This document shows positions 1 through 10,348 of a stretch of DNA of 64,000 nucleotides, in pieces. The stretch lies in assembly GCF_002162355.1 (NCBI RefSeq), contig NZ_CP021434.1, positions 4,580,001 to 4,644,000 on the forward strand, given 5' to 3'. This stretch comes from Tumebacillus avium (GTDB lineage: Bacteria > Bacillota > Bacilli > Tumebacillales > Tumebacillaceae). The number at the start of each line of letters is the position of its first letter. Position 1 is the first letter of the stretch. Position numbers and translations under genes: made by a program. The notes under the pieces are model-generated. The model did no database searches and was not told the origin of the DNA. It worked only from the letters and a program-made list of their open reading frames with translations.

Positions 1-70
1 GAATAGGACATCATTAGGTTAAACCTTTCATGCGAAGATAAAAGCGCATTAAAATTAACGGTCTATTAAG

Positions 71-99
71 TTGACGGCGGAAAAGGATAGAAGTATAAT
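71..99 (+). promoter_or_regulatory. Sigma-A promoter of the peptide synthetase gene
   Basis: TTGACG (71-76) and TATAAT (94-99) are separated by exactly 17 bases, which is close to the ideal housekeeping promoter. It lies about 50 bases before the ribosome binding site of the gene starting at 148. Confidence 0.8.
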
Positions 100-147
100 T
101 TTAATGGGGATTGAAGAAAAAATTACCATTGGGGGATGGGTGTAGTT

Positions 148-3100
148 ATGCTGAATGAACAGGGTAAAGGTCTCTCGGGGAAAGAGACCGCCGAACAAAA
201 GCTTGCGGCTACGGGGGTAACGCAGGCATCTGACAGCTTGAAAAGTTTCTTTGCCAAACACTGGCAGTCTCCGCTGCCGGTCTTGGAAATGTCGACCGAT
301 TTCTCTCGCGCCCAAAAGAAAGCCACAGAGCTTCGCGAATGCGAAAGCACTCTGTCTGTTGAGCTGACTGAGAAGCTTCGCCTTCTGGCCGACTCGACAC
401 AAACCTCGCTCTCGTCTGTCGTGCTGTCCGCTTTCACGGTGCTTCTGCACCGCTACAGCCGCGCCGAAGAAATGATGATCGGCGTACACAGCTCCGCCTT
501 GACGGAGACGAGCGAAGACCGGAACTTCCTTTTGCCGCTTCGCTTAAATTTTTCGCAAAACTCCGATTTCTCGGAACTGCTGGCGGAGGTCAACCTCGCC
601 GCACTCGTCGCGCAAACCTGCGAGCTTGAACAGTTGCTCGAAGAGCAGGCGAAAGAGAGCGCCGAGTTTAAACACGCAGCGTTTCCGGCATGTTTTGCCA
701 TGGAAAACGGCAAGCGCAAAGGTCATATCCGCGCCTTGAAAAAAGTGGGCGTCGAAATCGGACTCACCTTGAAAAACAGTGAGACCGATCTGCGCGTGTC
801 CTTTACTTATGATGGCGGGCTGTACGAATCGAGCACGATCAAACGGATGATGAAAAACTTCCAAACGCTGCTGTCCTCGATCACCGAAGCACCAAAAACT
901 TTGGTCTCCGAGCTGCACATGCTGTCTGAAGAAGAGCTTCAACTGCTCGCTTCCTTCAACGATACGGAAGCCTTTTTCCCGTCTGACAAAACGATCATCG
1001 AGATCTTTGAAGAGCAGGCCCTGCGCACGCCGGACAACATCGCCGTTCGTTATCAGGACGAGGAACTCACCTACGCCCAGTTAAACGAAAAAGCGAACCA
1101 GATGGCGCATGCGCTGCGTGCCTCCGGCTGCGACCGCGACTCCATTATCGCGATCATGGTCAACCGCTCGATTGAGATGATCATTAGCGTTATGGGCATT
1201 CTCAAGTCGGGCGGCGCTTACCTGCCGATCGACCCGGATGCACCGCAGGCGCGCATTGACTACCTGCTCGAAGATTCGAACGCGTTGCTCATCATCACGA
1301 AGGACTTCCTGCTCGACAAGCTCACCGGCTTTAACGGCGAAGTCTTCTCTCTGGACAAGGAAATGCCGGTCGTCGGAACGTACCCGGCAACGCCGGTTGC
1401 TTCCGAACTTACCCCGGACGACCTGGCATACGTCATCTACACATCCGGTTCTACCGGCAAGCCGAAAGGGACGATGCTGCATCACCGCGGCCTGTGCAAC
1501 CTGGCCGTGGCGCAAGGCGAGTTTTTTGAACTTCACGAAAAGAGCCGTGTGCTGCAATTCATTTCGCTGGCGTTCGACCCGTCCGTCATGGAGATCTTCT
1601 TCACCTTGACGCGCGGCGCGACGCTGATCATGGCTCCTTCGCACGAGTTGAAAAACGCAGAAGCCCTGACCGATTTGCTGGAGCGTGAGCAGATCACGTT
1701 CTTCGTGACCACGCCTTCCATGCTGAGCCAACTGCCGCTGGAAGCAGGCCCGAATCTGGAAGTGATCGTCACCGGCGGTGACGCTTGTCCGGTACCGCTC
1801 GCTGAGCTTTGGTCCAAGCGCGTTCATTACATCAACAACTATGGTCCGACAGAAACAACTGTCAGTGCAACCGGCTGGTCTTCCCGTTCGTACCAAAGCC
1901 TGCCCAATCCTTTGCCGATTGGCCGCGCTTTGCAGAACACCGAAGTGTACCTGCTTGACAATCATTTGAATTTAGTGCCGATCGGAGCGAACGGCGAACT
2001 TTACATCGGCGGTGCGGGCGTAGCGCGCGGATACTTCAGACGCCCGGAGCTGACCGCAGAAAAGTTCATCGACAATCCGTTCCGTCCCGGCGAAAGAATG
2101 TACAAGACGGGCGACCTGGGCCGCATGCTGCCGGATGGGAACATCGAGTTCCAAGGCCGCATCGACAACCAGGTCAAGATCCGCGGCTACCGCATCGAAC
2201 TCGGTGAGATTGAAGCTGCTCTCTTGATGCATCCTGCGATCAAAGAAGGCATCGTCGTCGCCAGCGTTGACCCGATCGGTCAAAAGCGTCTGGTCGCGTA
2301 CATCGTCACCGAACTGCCGCTTCGACCGGCAGAAGTTCAAGCATTTTTAGCTGAGACATTATCCGATTATATGGTTCCGGCACACGTGATCAACATTCCG
2401 TCGATTCCGGTTACAATCAACGGAAAGATCGATCACCGGGCGCTTCCGTCTCCGGAAGAGGTCAACACCGGCGGCGAAGAACTTTATGTTGCGCCGCAAA
2501 ATGACGTGCAGCGCCTGATCGCAGAAGTCTGGCAAGAAATTCTCGGCGTGAAGCAAGTCGGCATCCATGACAACTTTTTCGCCATGGGCGGCCACTCGCT
2601 GAACATCCTGCCGTGCCTTGTAAAATTGAAACCGTACTATCCGACGCTGACGATCCAGGATTTCTACAAACATCCGACCGTCGCAGAGCTTGAGCTGCGC
2701 ATCGCGCAGGATGCCGCATGCGAAATCGCTCTGACCCACTTTGAACAGCTGCTCGTGCAAACGGCAGAAGGCGCGGCTGCAGGCAAGAAAAAAGCAGCTT
2801 CCCGCTTGAAGCTGCAAAAGCCGAACGTCGTCTTCCTGACCGGCGCCACCGGTTACCTCGGCTCGCACATTCTGCACGACCTGCTCAAAGACACCGATGC
2901 TCATATCTACTGCCTCGTGCGCCCGTCCAACGACGTCACCCCGCAAGAGCGTCTGCTCGAAACGGTTGACTATTACTTTGGTCAGGCATTGGCAGAGGAA
3001 GCGAAAGATCGCGTCACGGCTTTGGCCGGCGACCTGACCCAGGAAGGCCTCGGCCTTTCCGGTGCAGACCGCGAGATCCTGTACGCACAGGCGGACGCTG

Positions 3101-4035
3101 TGATCCACTGCGGCGCCGACGTGCGCTACTACGGTGACGAAGATCACTTCGATCAAGTCAACGTCCGCTCGACGGAGCAGTTGATCGACATCGCGCGCCG
3201 ACGTGAAGGTGTGCGCTTCCACTATGTTTCCACCCTGAGCATCATGGGTCCGTCCGATGCGGACGGCAATGAGTATGTAGTTACCGAAAGCGACTTCGAC
3301 CGCGGCCAGACCTTCCACAACCTCTACTGCGAGAGCAAATTCCGTGCGGAAAAGCTCGTGCGCGAGGCGATGAAGCAAGGGGTGCTGTGCACCGTCTACC
3401 GCGTCGGCAACCTTGTCGGCCATTCGGTGAGCGGCCGCTTCCAGCGCAACATCGAGAGCAACGCTTTCTATCAATGGATGAAAGCGACCTTGATGCTGGA
3501 AACGACGCCGGAAGATCCGAACTACGTCGACATGACGCCGGTCAACTACTGCTCGAAAGCGCTCGTTCACTCGGTCATGCGCAAGGATACGATTTCTCAG
3601 ACCCTGCATCTGTGCAATCCGAAGCAAATCAAAACGGAGACGTTCATCTCGGTCCTGCAAGGGCTTGGCTACAGCATCCTGACCATGGATACGCAAGATT
3701 ACATGTGGTGGCTGTTCCAAGACAATGACTCTCCGAAACATCATGAGGCATTGCAATTGATCTTCGCTCACTTCAATGAGCTGAACACCGAAGACCCGGT
3801 GATGAAGATCTCCTGCAAAGCGACGCAAAAATTGCTGGCCGGATCGAACATTGTTTGTCCGGAACCGGATCGTGATCTTATCTATGTCATTCTTAAACAT
3901 GCGATCAAAGTAGGCTATCTGCCGGCTTCCAAGCACTGGTCTCTCCTCGAGACCCTCGAAGCGAAGAAGCAAGCTGCCGCGTACACGCAAGCCAAAGCCG
4001 CCAAAAAAGCGGAAAAAGTGCTGCAGTTCGTATAA
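148..4035 (+). CDS. Single-module NRPS with terminal reductase (partial C, A, PCP, R)
   Basis: Likely activates one amino or carboxylic acid as an adenylate, loads it on a carrier protein and releases it reductively as an aldehyde or alcohol. Residues about 1-290 resemble only the C-terminal lobe of a condensation domain; no HHxxxDG motif is visible, so condensation is probably lost. The adenylation domain (about 290-790) has TSGSTGKPKG near 431, NNYGPTETT and a KTGDLGR motif. The carrier has the phosphopantetheine serine in GGHSL near 817. The reductase has the NAD(P)-binding GATGYLG near 898 and a YCESK (YxxxK) catalytic pair near 1060. By hand alignment the A-domain pocket reads about D-P-M-V-V-G-N-V-S, which I cannot assign to a substrate. 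The ATG at 148 is chosen over 136 because GGGGGATGG at 131-139 sits at proper distance only from 148. The architecture resembles Lys2-type and carboxylic acid reductases. No phosphopantetheinyl transferase or tailoring gene lies alongside. Confidence 0.88.
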   Translation: MLNEQGKGLSGKETAEQKLAATGVTQASDSLKSFFAKHWQSPLPVLEMSTDFSRAQKKATELRECESTLSVELTEKLRLLADSTQTSLSSVVLSAFTVLLHRYSRAEEMMIGVHSSALTETSEDRNFLLPLRLNFSQNSDFSELLAEVNLAALVAQTCELEQLLEEQAKESAEFKHAAFPACFAMENGKRKGHIRALKKVGVEIGLTLKNSETDLRVSFTYDGGLYESSTIKRMMKNFQTLLSSITEAPKTLVSELHMLSEEELQLLASFNDTEAFFPSDKTIIEIFEEQALRTPDNIAVRYQDEELTYAQLNEKANQMAHALRASGCDRDSIIAIMVNRSIEMIISVMGILKSGGAYLPIDPDAPQARIDYLLEDSNALLIITKDFLLDKLTGFNGEVFSLDKEMPVVGTYPATPVASELTPDDLAYVIYTSGSTGKPKGTMLHHRGLCNLAVAQGEFFELHEKSRVLQFISLAFDPSVMEIFFTLTRGATLIMAPSHELKNAEALTDLLEREQITFFVTTPSMLSQLPLEAGPNLEVIVTGGDACPVPLAELWSKRVHYINNYGPTETTVSATGWSSRSYQSLPNPLPIGRALQNTEVYLLDNHLNLVPIGANGELYIGGAGVARGYFRRPELTAEKFIDNPFRPGERMYKTGDLGRMLPDGNIEFQGRIDNQVKIRGYRIELGEIEAALLMHPAIKEGIVVASVDPIGQKRLVAYIVTELPLRPAEVQAFLAETLSDYMVPAHVINIPSIPVTINGKIDHRALPSPEEVNTGGEELYVAPQNDVQRLIAEVWQEILGVKQVGIHDNFFAMGGHSLNILPCLVKLKPYYPTLTIQDFYKHPTVAELELRIAQDAACEIALTHFEQLLVQTAEGAAAGKKKAASRLKLQKPNVVFLTGATGYLGSHILHDLLKDTDAHIYCLVRPSNDVTPQERLLETVDYYFGQALAEEAKDRVTALAGDLTQEGLGLSGADREILYAQADAVIHCGADVRYYGDEDHFDQVNVRSTEQLIDIARRREGVRFHYVSTLSIMGPSDADGNEYVVTESDFDRGQTFHNLYCESKFRAEKLVREAMKQGVLCTVYRVGNLVGHSVSGRFQRNIESNAFYQWMKATLMLETTPEDPNYVDMTPVNYCSKALVHSVMRKDTISQTLHLCNPKQIKTETFISVLQGLGYSILTMDTQDYMWWLFQDNDSPKHHEALQLIFAHFNELNTEDPVMKISCKATQKLLAGSNIVCPEPDRDLIYVILKHAIKVGYLPASKHWSLLETLEAKKQAAAYTQAKAAKKAEKVLQFV

Positions 4036-4052
4036 GGCAGGGATCGACCGTA

Positions 4053-4091
4053 ACCGAAACACCCGGTTTGCTCCGGGTTGTTTCGGTTTTT
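4053..4091 (+). terminator. Intrinsic terminator after the peptide synthetase
   Basis: A GC-rich inverted repeat (CCGAAAC-ACCCGG paired with CCGGGTTGTTTCGG) is followed by seven T residues. Confidence 0.85.
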
Positions 4092-4332
4092 TTATGAATT
4101 ATCCGTCGCATTTCAACAAGAAATTCCAAGAGTATTACCTGAGAACTAATATTCCTGCCCGTTTGAACTAAAAATAGGTTTTGAAGTTTTATTGGTTATC
4201 AGGTAATATACTACTATTAGTAAAATCTTGAACTTCTAGGACTAGAAGTATACTTGAAGGAAGGATAAAGCGACGTTGATGTAGAACTTCATTACTATCG
4301 AACTATTTATCATATTAAGGCGGTGTATGTGC

Positions 4333-6093
4333 ATGTTTAAAAGATTTTCCTTTTTCCAGAAAAATCTTTTGCTCTCGGCCATTTTTACCTTCTTAGTCGG
4401 CATCATTTTGATTGCTGCCTCCTACTACTTCGAAGGTAAGGTCATCACCGAGACCCTGTCCCAGCAAGGCAAGGGCTTGGGGAACCTGATCGCGAACAGT
4501 TTCGATCCGGAACTGGTCAAAAAGGCCGAAACAGAATTGGATGTCAACGCAGAATCGCAAAAGCAAATTGTCGCACAGTTGGACAAGATCTCGCAACACA
4601 ACACCAACGTAGCACAAGGTTATCTGTTCGAAGGTGAACTGAACGAAAACAACAAGTTCAAATCGATCACCAACCCGTCTTCCCTGATCGAAGTCGGCGC
4701 CGTACCGGGCGCTGAAATGGAGCCGTTCCCGTCCTACGTCACAGCGGTTGAACAGGCGAACGCAACAAAAGAGCCGGCCACCACAGATATCTATGATGAC
4801 CAGTTCGGCACTTGGTTCACCGTTATCACGCCGGTGCTCGATTCCAGCGGCAACGTCGTGGCGATGTTTGCGATCGACATGAGCGCGACCATCATTCGCG
4901 AATCGCAGATGATGATGGTGCAGCGTCTCGGCGCCGCTCTGGTCGTACTCTTCCTGATCATCTTCGCGATTCAGTACTTCTTCCTGAAGCGCATGCTGAA
5001 CCCGATCAAAGACCTGTCGAACGCAGTGGATGAAGTGGGCGCAGGCAACCTGAACGTTGAACTCGATGTGAAGAGCCAAGATGAAATTGGCGTCGTTGCA
5101 GCCGGCTTCAACGAGATGGTGAAGAAGATCCGCAACATGATGAAAGAGATCGAGTCGGCAACCGGTCAGCTCGTCTCCACGTTTACACAGGTTGCTGCTG
5201 TCTCTGACAACTCCAAAGGCCAAGCGGAGCATGTGCTTCGTTCCCTGCAGGAGATCTCCACAACGACCGAATACCTCGCTTCGGAAGCGGAGCGCGGGAA
5301 CAGCCAGCTGTGGGATATGAACTCGAAGATCGGCGAGATCCTCGAACATACGTCGGAAGCGCACAGCTCGATCGCAAAATGTGTTGATGAATCGGTTCAA
5401 GGTATTGATATCGTCGAAGGTCTCAAGCAAAAGTCTTCGCAGACCGAAGCGATCACCTTGGGTCTCGGCCAGAAGATCTACTCGCTGGAAGAGCGTACCC
5501 GCCGCATCAACTCCCTCCTGTCGAGCATTCAAGACGTTGCGGAACAGACCGGTTTGCTGTCGCTGAACGCTTCCATCGAAGCAGCGCGCGCAGGCGAACA
5601 CGGCCGCGGCTTCTCCGTAGTAGCAGATGAGATCCGCAAGCTGTCGACGAACACCAAGCAAGCGTCGCAGGAAATCGATGAGCTCTTGAGCGACATCTCC
5701 CGCGACATCGTATCGACCGGTCAGGAAATGCGTATTGCGGAAGATTCACTGCGTGAACAGACCAACCAGGTTGAAAACACGATCCAGAGCTTCTACCACA
5801 TCCGCAACAACGTCCAAGCGGTCGCATCGTCCGTACAAAAGGTCACCCAGACGATCCAAGTCGTCGAGCAGAGCAAAGAGTCCCTGCTCTCGACGGTCGA
5901 ATCGGTCTCCTCGATGTCCGAACAGACAGCTGCATCGGTCGAACTGATCCAGCAAAACTTCACGGAACAGTTGAAGTCGATCTACTCGCTCAACGAGTCC
6001 AACCAGGCCCTGCAAGAGCAAGCCAACCGCCTGGCAAGCCAGCTGATCCGCACCGAAGACGAAGAAAACGAACTCCAGAAAAACCAGGGCTAA
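4333..6093 (+). CDS. Methyl-accepting chemotaxis protein
   Basis: Membrane receptor that controls the CheA kinase in response to an extracellular signal. A short cytoplasmic start is followed by a transmembrane helix (about 11-32), an outside sensor region of about 160 residues whose end looks like a Cache fold ([19 protein letters not shown]), a second helix (about 196-218), a HAMP domain with [19 protein letters not shown], and a long coiled-coil signalling domain. The hairpin tip is recognisable in [19 protein letters not shown]. Of two in-frame ATGs (4327, 4333) the second has the better distance to AAGGCGGTG. No chemotaxis kinase or flagellar gene is nearby, so it is a stand-alone receptor. 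The ligand is unknown. Confidence 0.93.
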   Translation: MFKRFSFFQKNLLLSAIFTFLVGIILIAASYYFEGKVITETLSQQGKGLGNLIANSFDPELVKKAETELDVNAESQKQIVAQLDKISQHNTNVAQGYLFEGELNENNKFKSITNPSSLIEVGAVPGAEMEPFPSYVTAVEQANATKEPATTDIYDDQFGTWFTVITPVLDSSGNVVAMFAIDMSATIIRESQMMMVQRLGAALVVLFLIIFAIQYFFLKRMLNPIKDLSNAVDEVGAGNLNVELDVKSQDEIGVVAAGFNEMVKKIRNMMKEIESATGQLVSTFTQVAAVSDNSKGQAEHVLRSLQEISTTTEYLASEAERGNSQLWDMNSKIGEILEHTSEAHSSIAKCVDESVQGIDIVEGLKQKSSQTEAITLGLGQKIYSLEERTRRINSLLSSIQDVAEQTGLLSLNASIEAARAGEHGRGFSVVADEIRKLSTNTKQASQEIDELLSDISRDIVSTGQEMRIAEDSLREQTNQVENTIQSFYHIRNNVQAVASSVQKVTQTIQVVEQSKESLLSTVESVSSMSEQTAASVELIQQNFTEQLKSIYSLNESNQALQEQANRLASQLIRTEDEENELQKNQG

Positions 6094-6108
6094 CGCCCCA
6101 AACAAAAA

Positions 6109-6142
6109 AGCAACCTCGCCTCACGGCAAGGTTGCTTTTTTC
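6109..6142. terminator. Shared bidirectional terminator (receptor gene and lipB)
   Basis: AGCAACCTCGCC and GGCAAGGTTGCT form a stem with A-run and T-run on either side, so it can stop both the rightward receptor transcript and the leftward lip/bkd transcript. Confidence 0.85.
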
Positions 6143-6218
6143 ATGCCCGCTTCTTTGGAAAGCACACACGCAGTATCACGCAGTACTCGCGGGTTTCACG
6201 CGATTTTGTGCCGTCAGG

Positions 6219-6974
6219 CTAGTACATGCAGTCCGTTCGGAATGCGTGGTTGTCGCTGGGTTCAGTCCCCTGCTCGCCTTGGAGCTTTTTGACGATCTCA
6301 TCTGTTGGCCACTCGACGGTCGCGTCGAACACTTCGGTGAACGCCTTGACCCAGCGGAGCTTCATTTCCTGCATGTCTGGGGCGTGGCCGAGCAGTTGGT
6401 GCAGGGAGGTTACTCCGTACTCGGTGATGCCGCAAGGGACGATGTAGCCGAAATGGGACAGGTCTGGCTGGATGTTAAACGCAAACCCATGCGACGTGAT
6501 AAAGCCTTTGTGAGCCGTATCCCGGTTCGCTTTGACCCCAATGGCACAGATCTTCTCATCCCCGACCCACGCCCCTGTCATCCCCTCTTTACGCCCTCCT
6601 GTGATGCCAAAATCGGCAAGGACCCGGATGATCACCTCTTCTAACAGCCGCACATAGTGGCGCACATCATTTCCCCACGGCTCCAGATGCAGGATCGGAT
6701 ACCCGACCAACTGCCCAGGACCATGGTAGGTGATATCGCCGCCGCGGTCCACGTCGAACATCGTAATCCCGAGCCGCTCCCGCTCTTCCGGCGTTACCAG
6801 CACGTTCTCTGCCCCCCCTGAACGGCCCACCGTAAACACAGGCGGATGCTCCAAGAGTAGGATCGTATTTTCCAACTTGCCCTCCAGCATCGCCCGTACC
6901 GCCTGCTTCTGTAGGTCAAAGGCCGGGCCATACTCGATCTTCCCGAGGTCATATATATGACAATGCGGTTTCAT
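6219..6974 (-). CDS. lipB: Octanoyltransferase LipB
   Basis: Moves the octanoyl group from acyl carrier protein to lipoyl domains, the first step of lipoate synthesis. The family signature RGGDITYHGPGQLVGYPIL is present, as are SHGFAFNI and the catalytic cysteine in VPCGI; the lysine-containing segment KICAIGVKA also matches. The ATG at 6974 has AAGGAGG nine bases upstream, so the longer open frame reaching into lipA is discarded. It is the last gene of the leftward bkd-lip series, 52 bases after lipA. This is the LipB family rather than the LipM/LipL route used by B. subtilis, judged from the motifs. Confidence 0.95.
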   Translation of the reverse strand: MKPHCHIYDLGKIEYGPAFDLQKQAVRAMLEGKLENTILLLEHPPVFTVGRSGGAENVLVTPEERERLGITMFDVDRGGDITYHGPGQLVGYPILHLEPWGNDVRHYVRLLEEVIIRVLADFGITGGRKEGMTGAWVGDEKICAIGVKANRDTAHKGFITSHGFAFNIQPDLSHFGYIVPCGITEYGVTSLHQLLGHAPDMQEMKLRWVKAFTEVFDATVEWPTDEIVKKLQGEQGTEPSDNHAFRTDCMY

Positions 6975-7026
6975 CGCTGTTTGCCTCCTTACAAAAAGGC
7001 CACAGCAGACGCTGTGACCCTGTGCA

Positions 7027-7953
7027 TTACGCGTTTTCTTTGAACTTTTGATCTGCCGATTGGGCTTGCTCATGCGCATGGTAGGAACTGCGCACCAGCG
7101 GACCCGACTCGACATGCTTGAAGCCGCGCTTTAACGCCTCTTCTTTCAAAGTGGCAAACTCTTCCGGCGTCCAGTATTTCTTGACCGGCAGATGCTTCTT
7201 CGTCGGCTGCAAGTATTGTCCCATCGTCATGATATCCACATCGACAGCCCGCAAGTCATCCATCACCTGAATGATCTCTTCCCACGTTTCCCCGTGGCCG
7301 AGCATCAGCGACGATTTGGTCGGGATCTGCGGTTTGTACTCTTTAGCGAAGCGCAACACTTCCAGCGTCCGGTCATACGTCGCCTTGGCCCGTACTCTCG
7401 GCGTCAGGCGGCGTACCGTCTCGATGTTGTGGTTGAAGATGTCCGGCTCTGCATCGAGCAGCACCTTCAGCGCTTCGTATTGACCGCCCATATCGGACGG
7501 GAGCACTTCCACCGTGCACAGCGGCATTCGGTTGCGGATCGCCCGCACCGTATCCGCAAACACAGAAGCACCGTGATCTTTCAGATCGTCGCGGGCAACC
7601 GAGGTCACCACGGCGTGACGCAGCTTCATGATCTCCGCCGAATCGGCCACGCGCTCCGGCTCCTGCAAGTCCAGCTCCGACGGAAGGCCCGTCTTCACTG
7701 CGCAGAACCCGCAAGCGCGGGTGCAGATGTCACCGAGGATCATAAAGGTCGCCGTCCGGTTCTCCCAGCATTCATAGATGTTCGGGCAACGTGCTTCTTC
7801 ACAGACGGTGTGGAGCGTATTTCCCCGCAACAGATCTTTCAGTTCCGTGAAGTTAGGGCCCGTGCGCAGCTGAATCTTCAACCAGTCCGGCCGGCGCAGC
7901 GGGCGCTCCTCCTCTGTCTTCGGGGAATTGTCCAGAACGTTCAGTTCTTCCAC
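7027..7953 (-). CDS. lipA: Lipoyl synthase LipA
   Basis: Radical-SAM enzyme that inserts two sulfur atoms into protein-bound octanoyl groups. Both iron-sulfur cysteine clusters are visible: [12 protein letters not shown] (auxiliary cluster) and CTRACGFC (radical-SAM cluster), followed by the characteristic GHNIETV-like stretch read here as [10 protein letters not shown]. Length (308 residues) is normal. Translation starts at a GTG (7951-7953) with AGAGGTG upstream. It follows the E2 gene by 25 bases, which puts cofactor synthesis on the same transcript as a lipoyl-dependent complex. Confidence 0.96.
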   Translation of the reverse strand: MEELNVLDNSPKTEEERPLRRPDWLKIQLRTGPNFTELKDLLRGNTLHTVCEEARCPNIYECWENRTATFMILGDICTRACGFCAVKTGLPSELDLQEPERVADSAEIMKLRHAVVTSVARDDLKDHGASVFADTVRAIRNRMPLCTVEVLPSDMGGQYEALKVLLDAEPDIFNHNIETVRRLTPRVRAKATYDRTLEVLRFAKEYKPQIPTKSSLMLGHGETWEEIIQVMDDLRAVDVDIMTMGQYLQPTKKHLPVKKYWTPEEFATLKEEALKRGFKHVESGPLVRSSYHAHEQAQSADQKFKENA

Positions 7954-7978
7954 GCTGACACACCTCTTTCCTCAAATC

Positions 7979-9325
7979 TTAGTACAGGTTCGGCTCGACG
8001 TAAGACTCGATGCGTTTCTTGACCGCCTGCAGGAAGCGGCCGCATACCAGACCGTCGAGTACACGGTGGTCAAGCGACATGCACATGTTCATCATCGAAC
8101 GGATCGCAAACGAATCGTCCGGCATAACGACCGGGCGCTTGACGATCGCTTCCATCGACAGGATCGCCGCCTGCGGCGCGTTGATGATCGGCATCGACTG
8201 AATCGAGCCAAACGAACCTGTGTTGTTGACGGTAAACGTGCCGCCCGACATATCGTCCGGCGTCAGTTTGCCTGCGCGCGCGCGTTTCGCCAGGTCGTTG
8301 ATCGCATGGGACAGGCCGAGAATGCTCAGGCGGTCCGCATTTTTGATGACCGGAACGAACAGCGCGTCTTCTGTCGCCACTGCAATCGAGATGTTGATGT
8401 CTTTTTTAATAATAATCTTATCATCCTGCCATGTCGAGTTGATAATCGGGAACTCTTTGAGCGACTCGACAACCGCTTTGATGAAGAACGGCAGGAAGGT
8501 CAGCGACACGTTTTCTTTTGCTTTGAACGCGTCTTTGTTTTTGTCGCGGAACTTGGAGAGCGTCGTAACGTCCGCTTCCATCATCGTCCACGCGTGCGGA
8601 GCGTTGTGCTTCGACTCCAGCATGCGGCGGGCGATCGTCTTGCGGATGCCCGATGCTTCGATCACGGTATCGCCGTCCGCAGCTTGGTAAGCTGCTTTCG
8701 GAGCGGCCGCTACCGGAGCTGCTGCCGGTGCTGCCGCGCCTTGTGCGCCGATCTCGGTCAAGCCGGTCGCCGGCTTGGTCGGAGCAGCCACGGAGGAGAG
8801 ATCTTCCTCGGTCTTGGTCAGACGCGGAGCTGCTGCCGCACCGCCGCCTTCCACAAACGCCAGCACATCTTTTCTCGTGATGCGGCCGCCTGCACCGGTA
8901 CCGGTGATTTGGCTTGCATCGAGGTTGTGGTCTTGAATCAGACGCAGAACGGCCGGAGAGAAGCGCGCGCCGCCAACGCCTTGCGGTGCTGCCGCTGCCG
9001 GCGCTTGGCCTGCCTGCGGAACAGCAGCCGCTGCTGCGCTCGGCGCTGCCGCCGGAGCTGCTTGGGGTGCTGCCGGAGCCGGCGCTTCGCCTTCTTCCGC
9101 GATCACAGCGATCGGCGTGCCAACCGCAACGGTCGAGCCTTCCGGAACGAGGATTTCGGTCAGGGTGCCGACAAACTCGGACGGCACTTCTGCGTTTACT
9201 TTATCGGTGATGACTTCAGCGATCGAGTCATACTTGTTGATTTTGTCGCCTGGTTGTTTGAGCCACTTGGCAATGGTGCCTTCCGTAACGGACTCGCCAA
9301 GCTGGGGCATCAAGATCGTTGCCAT
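7979..9325 (-). CDS. bkdB: Branched-chain 2-oxoacid dehydrogenase E2 (dihydrolipoyl acyltransferase)
   Basis: Core acyltransferase that passes the acyl group from lipoyl to coenzyme A. Residues 1-80 are a lipoyl domain with the modified lysine in TDKVNAEV. An Ala/Pro-rich linker leads to the E3-binding domain (FSPAVLRLIQDHNLDASQIT, about 125-165), then a second linker and the catalytic domain (about 220-448) with the active-site DHRVLDG. One lipoyl domain only. The pairing with leucine dehydrogenase and BkdR points to branched-chain 2-oxo acids rather than pyruvate. Confidence 0.92.
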   Translation of the reverse strand: MATILMPQLGESVTEGTIAKWLKQPGDKINKYDSIAEVITDKVNAEVPSEFVGTLTEILVPEGSTVAVGTPIAVIAEEGEAPAPAAPQAAPAAAPSAAAAAVPQAGQAPAAAAPQGVGGARFSPAVLRLIQDHNLDASQITGTGAGGRITRKDVLAFVEGGGAAAAPRLTKTEEDLSSVAAPTKPATGLTEIGAQGAAAPAAAPVAAAPKAAYQAADGDTVIEASGIRKTIARRMLESKHNAPHAWTMMEADVTTLSKFRDKNKDAFKAKENVSLTFLPFFIKAVVESLKEFPIINSTWQDDKIIIKKDINISIAVATEDALFVPVIKNADRLSILGLSHAINDLAKRARAGKLTPDDMSGGTFTVNNTGSFGSIQSMPIINAPQAAILSMEAIVKRPVVMPDDSFAIRSMMNMCMSLDHRVLDGLVCGRFLQAVKKRIESYVEPNLY

Positions 9326-9349
9326 GGAGAAGTCCTCCCTTAGTACGAA

Positions 9350-10333
9350 TTAGAATTTGGCCAGTTCACGAATCGCATCTGCAATCTTGGCAGGGCTCAA
9401 CATGAAGAACTTCTCTTGCGGCGGGGAGTACGGCATTGCCGGAACATCCGGGCCTGCGAGACGCTGGATCGGCGCGTCGAGGTCAAACAGTGCTTCTTCT
9501 GCGATGATCGCGGAGATTTCGCCGCCAACGCCGCCGAATTTGCTGTCTTCGTGCACGATCAGGACTTTGCCGGTCTTCTTGGTCGCTTCGAGGATCGCTT
9601 CACGGTCGATCGGCTTGATCGTACGCAGGTCGAGGATGTGCGTAGAGATGCCTTCTTGCGCCAGGGTCTCTGCCGCTTCCAGCGCGTAGTGCACCATCAG
9701 ACCATAAGTGATAACGGTAACATCGTCGCCTTCGCGCTTCACGTCCGCCTTGCCGATCTCGATGGTGTATTGCTCGGACGGCACTTCGCCTTTGATCAGG
9801 CGGTAGCAGCGCTTGTGCTCAAAGAACAGCACCGGGTCGTTGTCGCGCATCGCTGCGGTCAGCAGGCCCTTCACGTCGTACGGAGTGGACGGCATGACGA
9901 TCTTCAGGCCCGGAACGTGGTGGAACAAGGCTTCGACCGACTGGGAGTGGTACAGCGCGCCGTGGACGCCGCCGCCGTACGGTGCGCGGATCGTCATCGG
10001 CACAAACCAGTCCGACTTGGTGCGGTAGCGAATGCGCGCCGCTTCGGAAACGATCTGGTTGTACGCCGGGAAGATGAAGTCGGCAAACTGAATTTCTGCG
10101 ACCGGACGCATGCCAACCATGGCCGCGCCGATCGAAACGCCGACGATCGCCGACTCGGACAGCGGAGAGTCGATGACGCGCTCTTCGCCGTATTTTTCGA
10201 TCAAGCCTGCAGTGGCGCGGAATACGCCGCCGCGCACGCCTACGTCTTCACCGAGGATAAAAATCGAGGAGTCGCGCTCCATCTCCTGATCGAGCGCTTC
10301 GGTTACTGCTTCGATATATGATTTAATCGCCAT
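9350..10333 (-). CDS. bkdAB: Branched-chain 2-oxoacid dehydrogenase E1 beta subunit
   Basis: With E1 alpha it forms the thiamine diphosphate-dependent decarboxylase. Recognised from the transketolase-type pyrimidine-binding region (ILGEDVGVRGGVFRATAGL), the EIQFADFIFPA segment and the C-terminal half with EDSKFGGVGGEI. Length of 327 residues is typical. Start ATG with AGGAGGT upstream. It sits 15 bases after the E1 alpha gene and 24 bases before E2, as expected for one operon. Confidence 0.94.
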   Translation of the reverse strand: MAIKSYIEAVTEALDQEMERDSSIFILGEDVGVRGGVFRATAGLIEKYGEERVIDSPLSESAIVGVSIGAAMVGMRPVAEIQFADFIFPAYNQIVSEAARIRYRTKSDWFVPMTIRAPYGGGVHGALYHSQSVEALFHHVPGLKIVMPSTPYDVKGLLTAAMRDNDPVLFFEHKRCYRLIKGEVPSEQYTIEIGKADVKREGDDVTVITYGLMVHYALEAAETLAQEGISTHILDLRTIKPIDREAILEATKKTGKVLIVHEDSKFGGVGGEISAIIAEEALFDLDAPIQRLAGPDVPAMPYSPPQEKFFMLSPAKIADAIRELAKF

Positions 10334-10348
10334 GTCTGCGCGTACCTC

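Noticed and set aside
136..147. Upstream ATG of the peptide synthetase
   Set aside because: It lies within the purine-rich ribosome binding site that serves the ATG at 148.
2359..4062. Open frame of 567 codons on the minus strand inside the peptide synthetase gene
   Set aside because: GC-rich third positions of the real gene keep the antisense frame open. The translation has no recognisable domain and no ribosome binding site.
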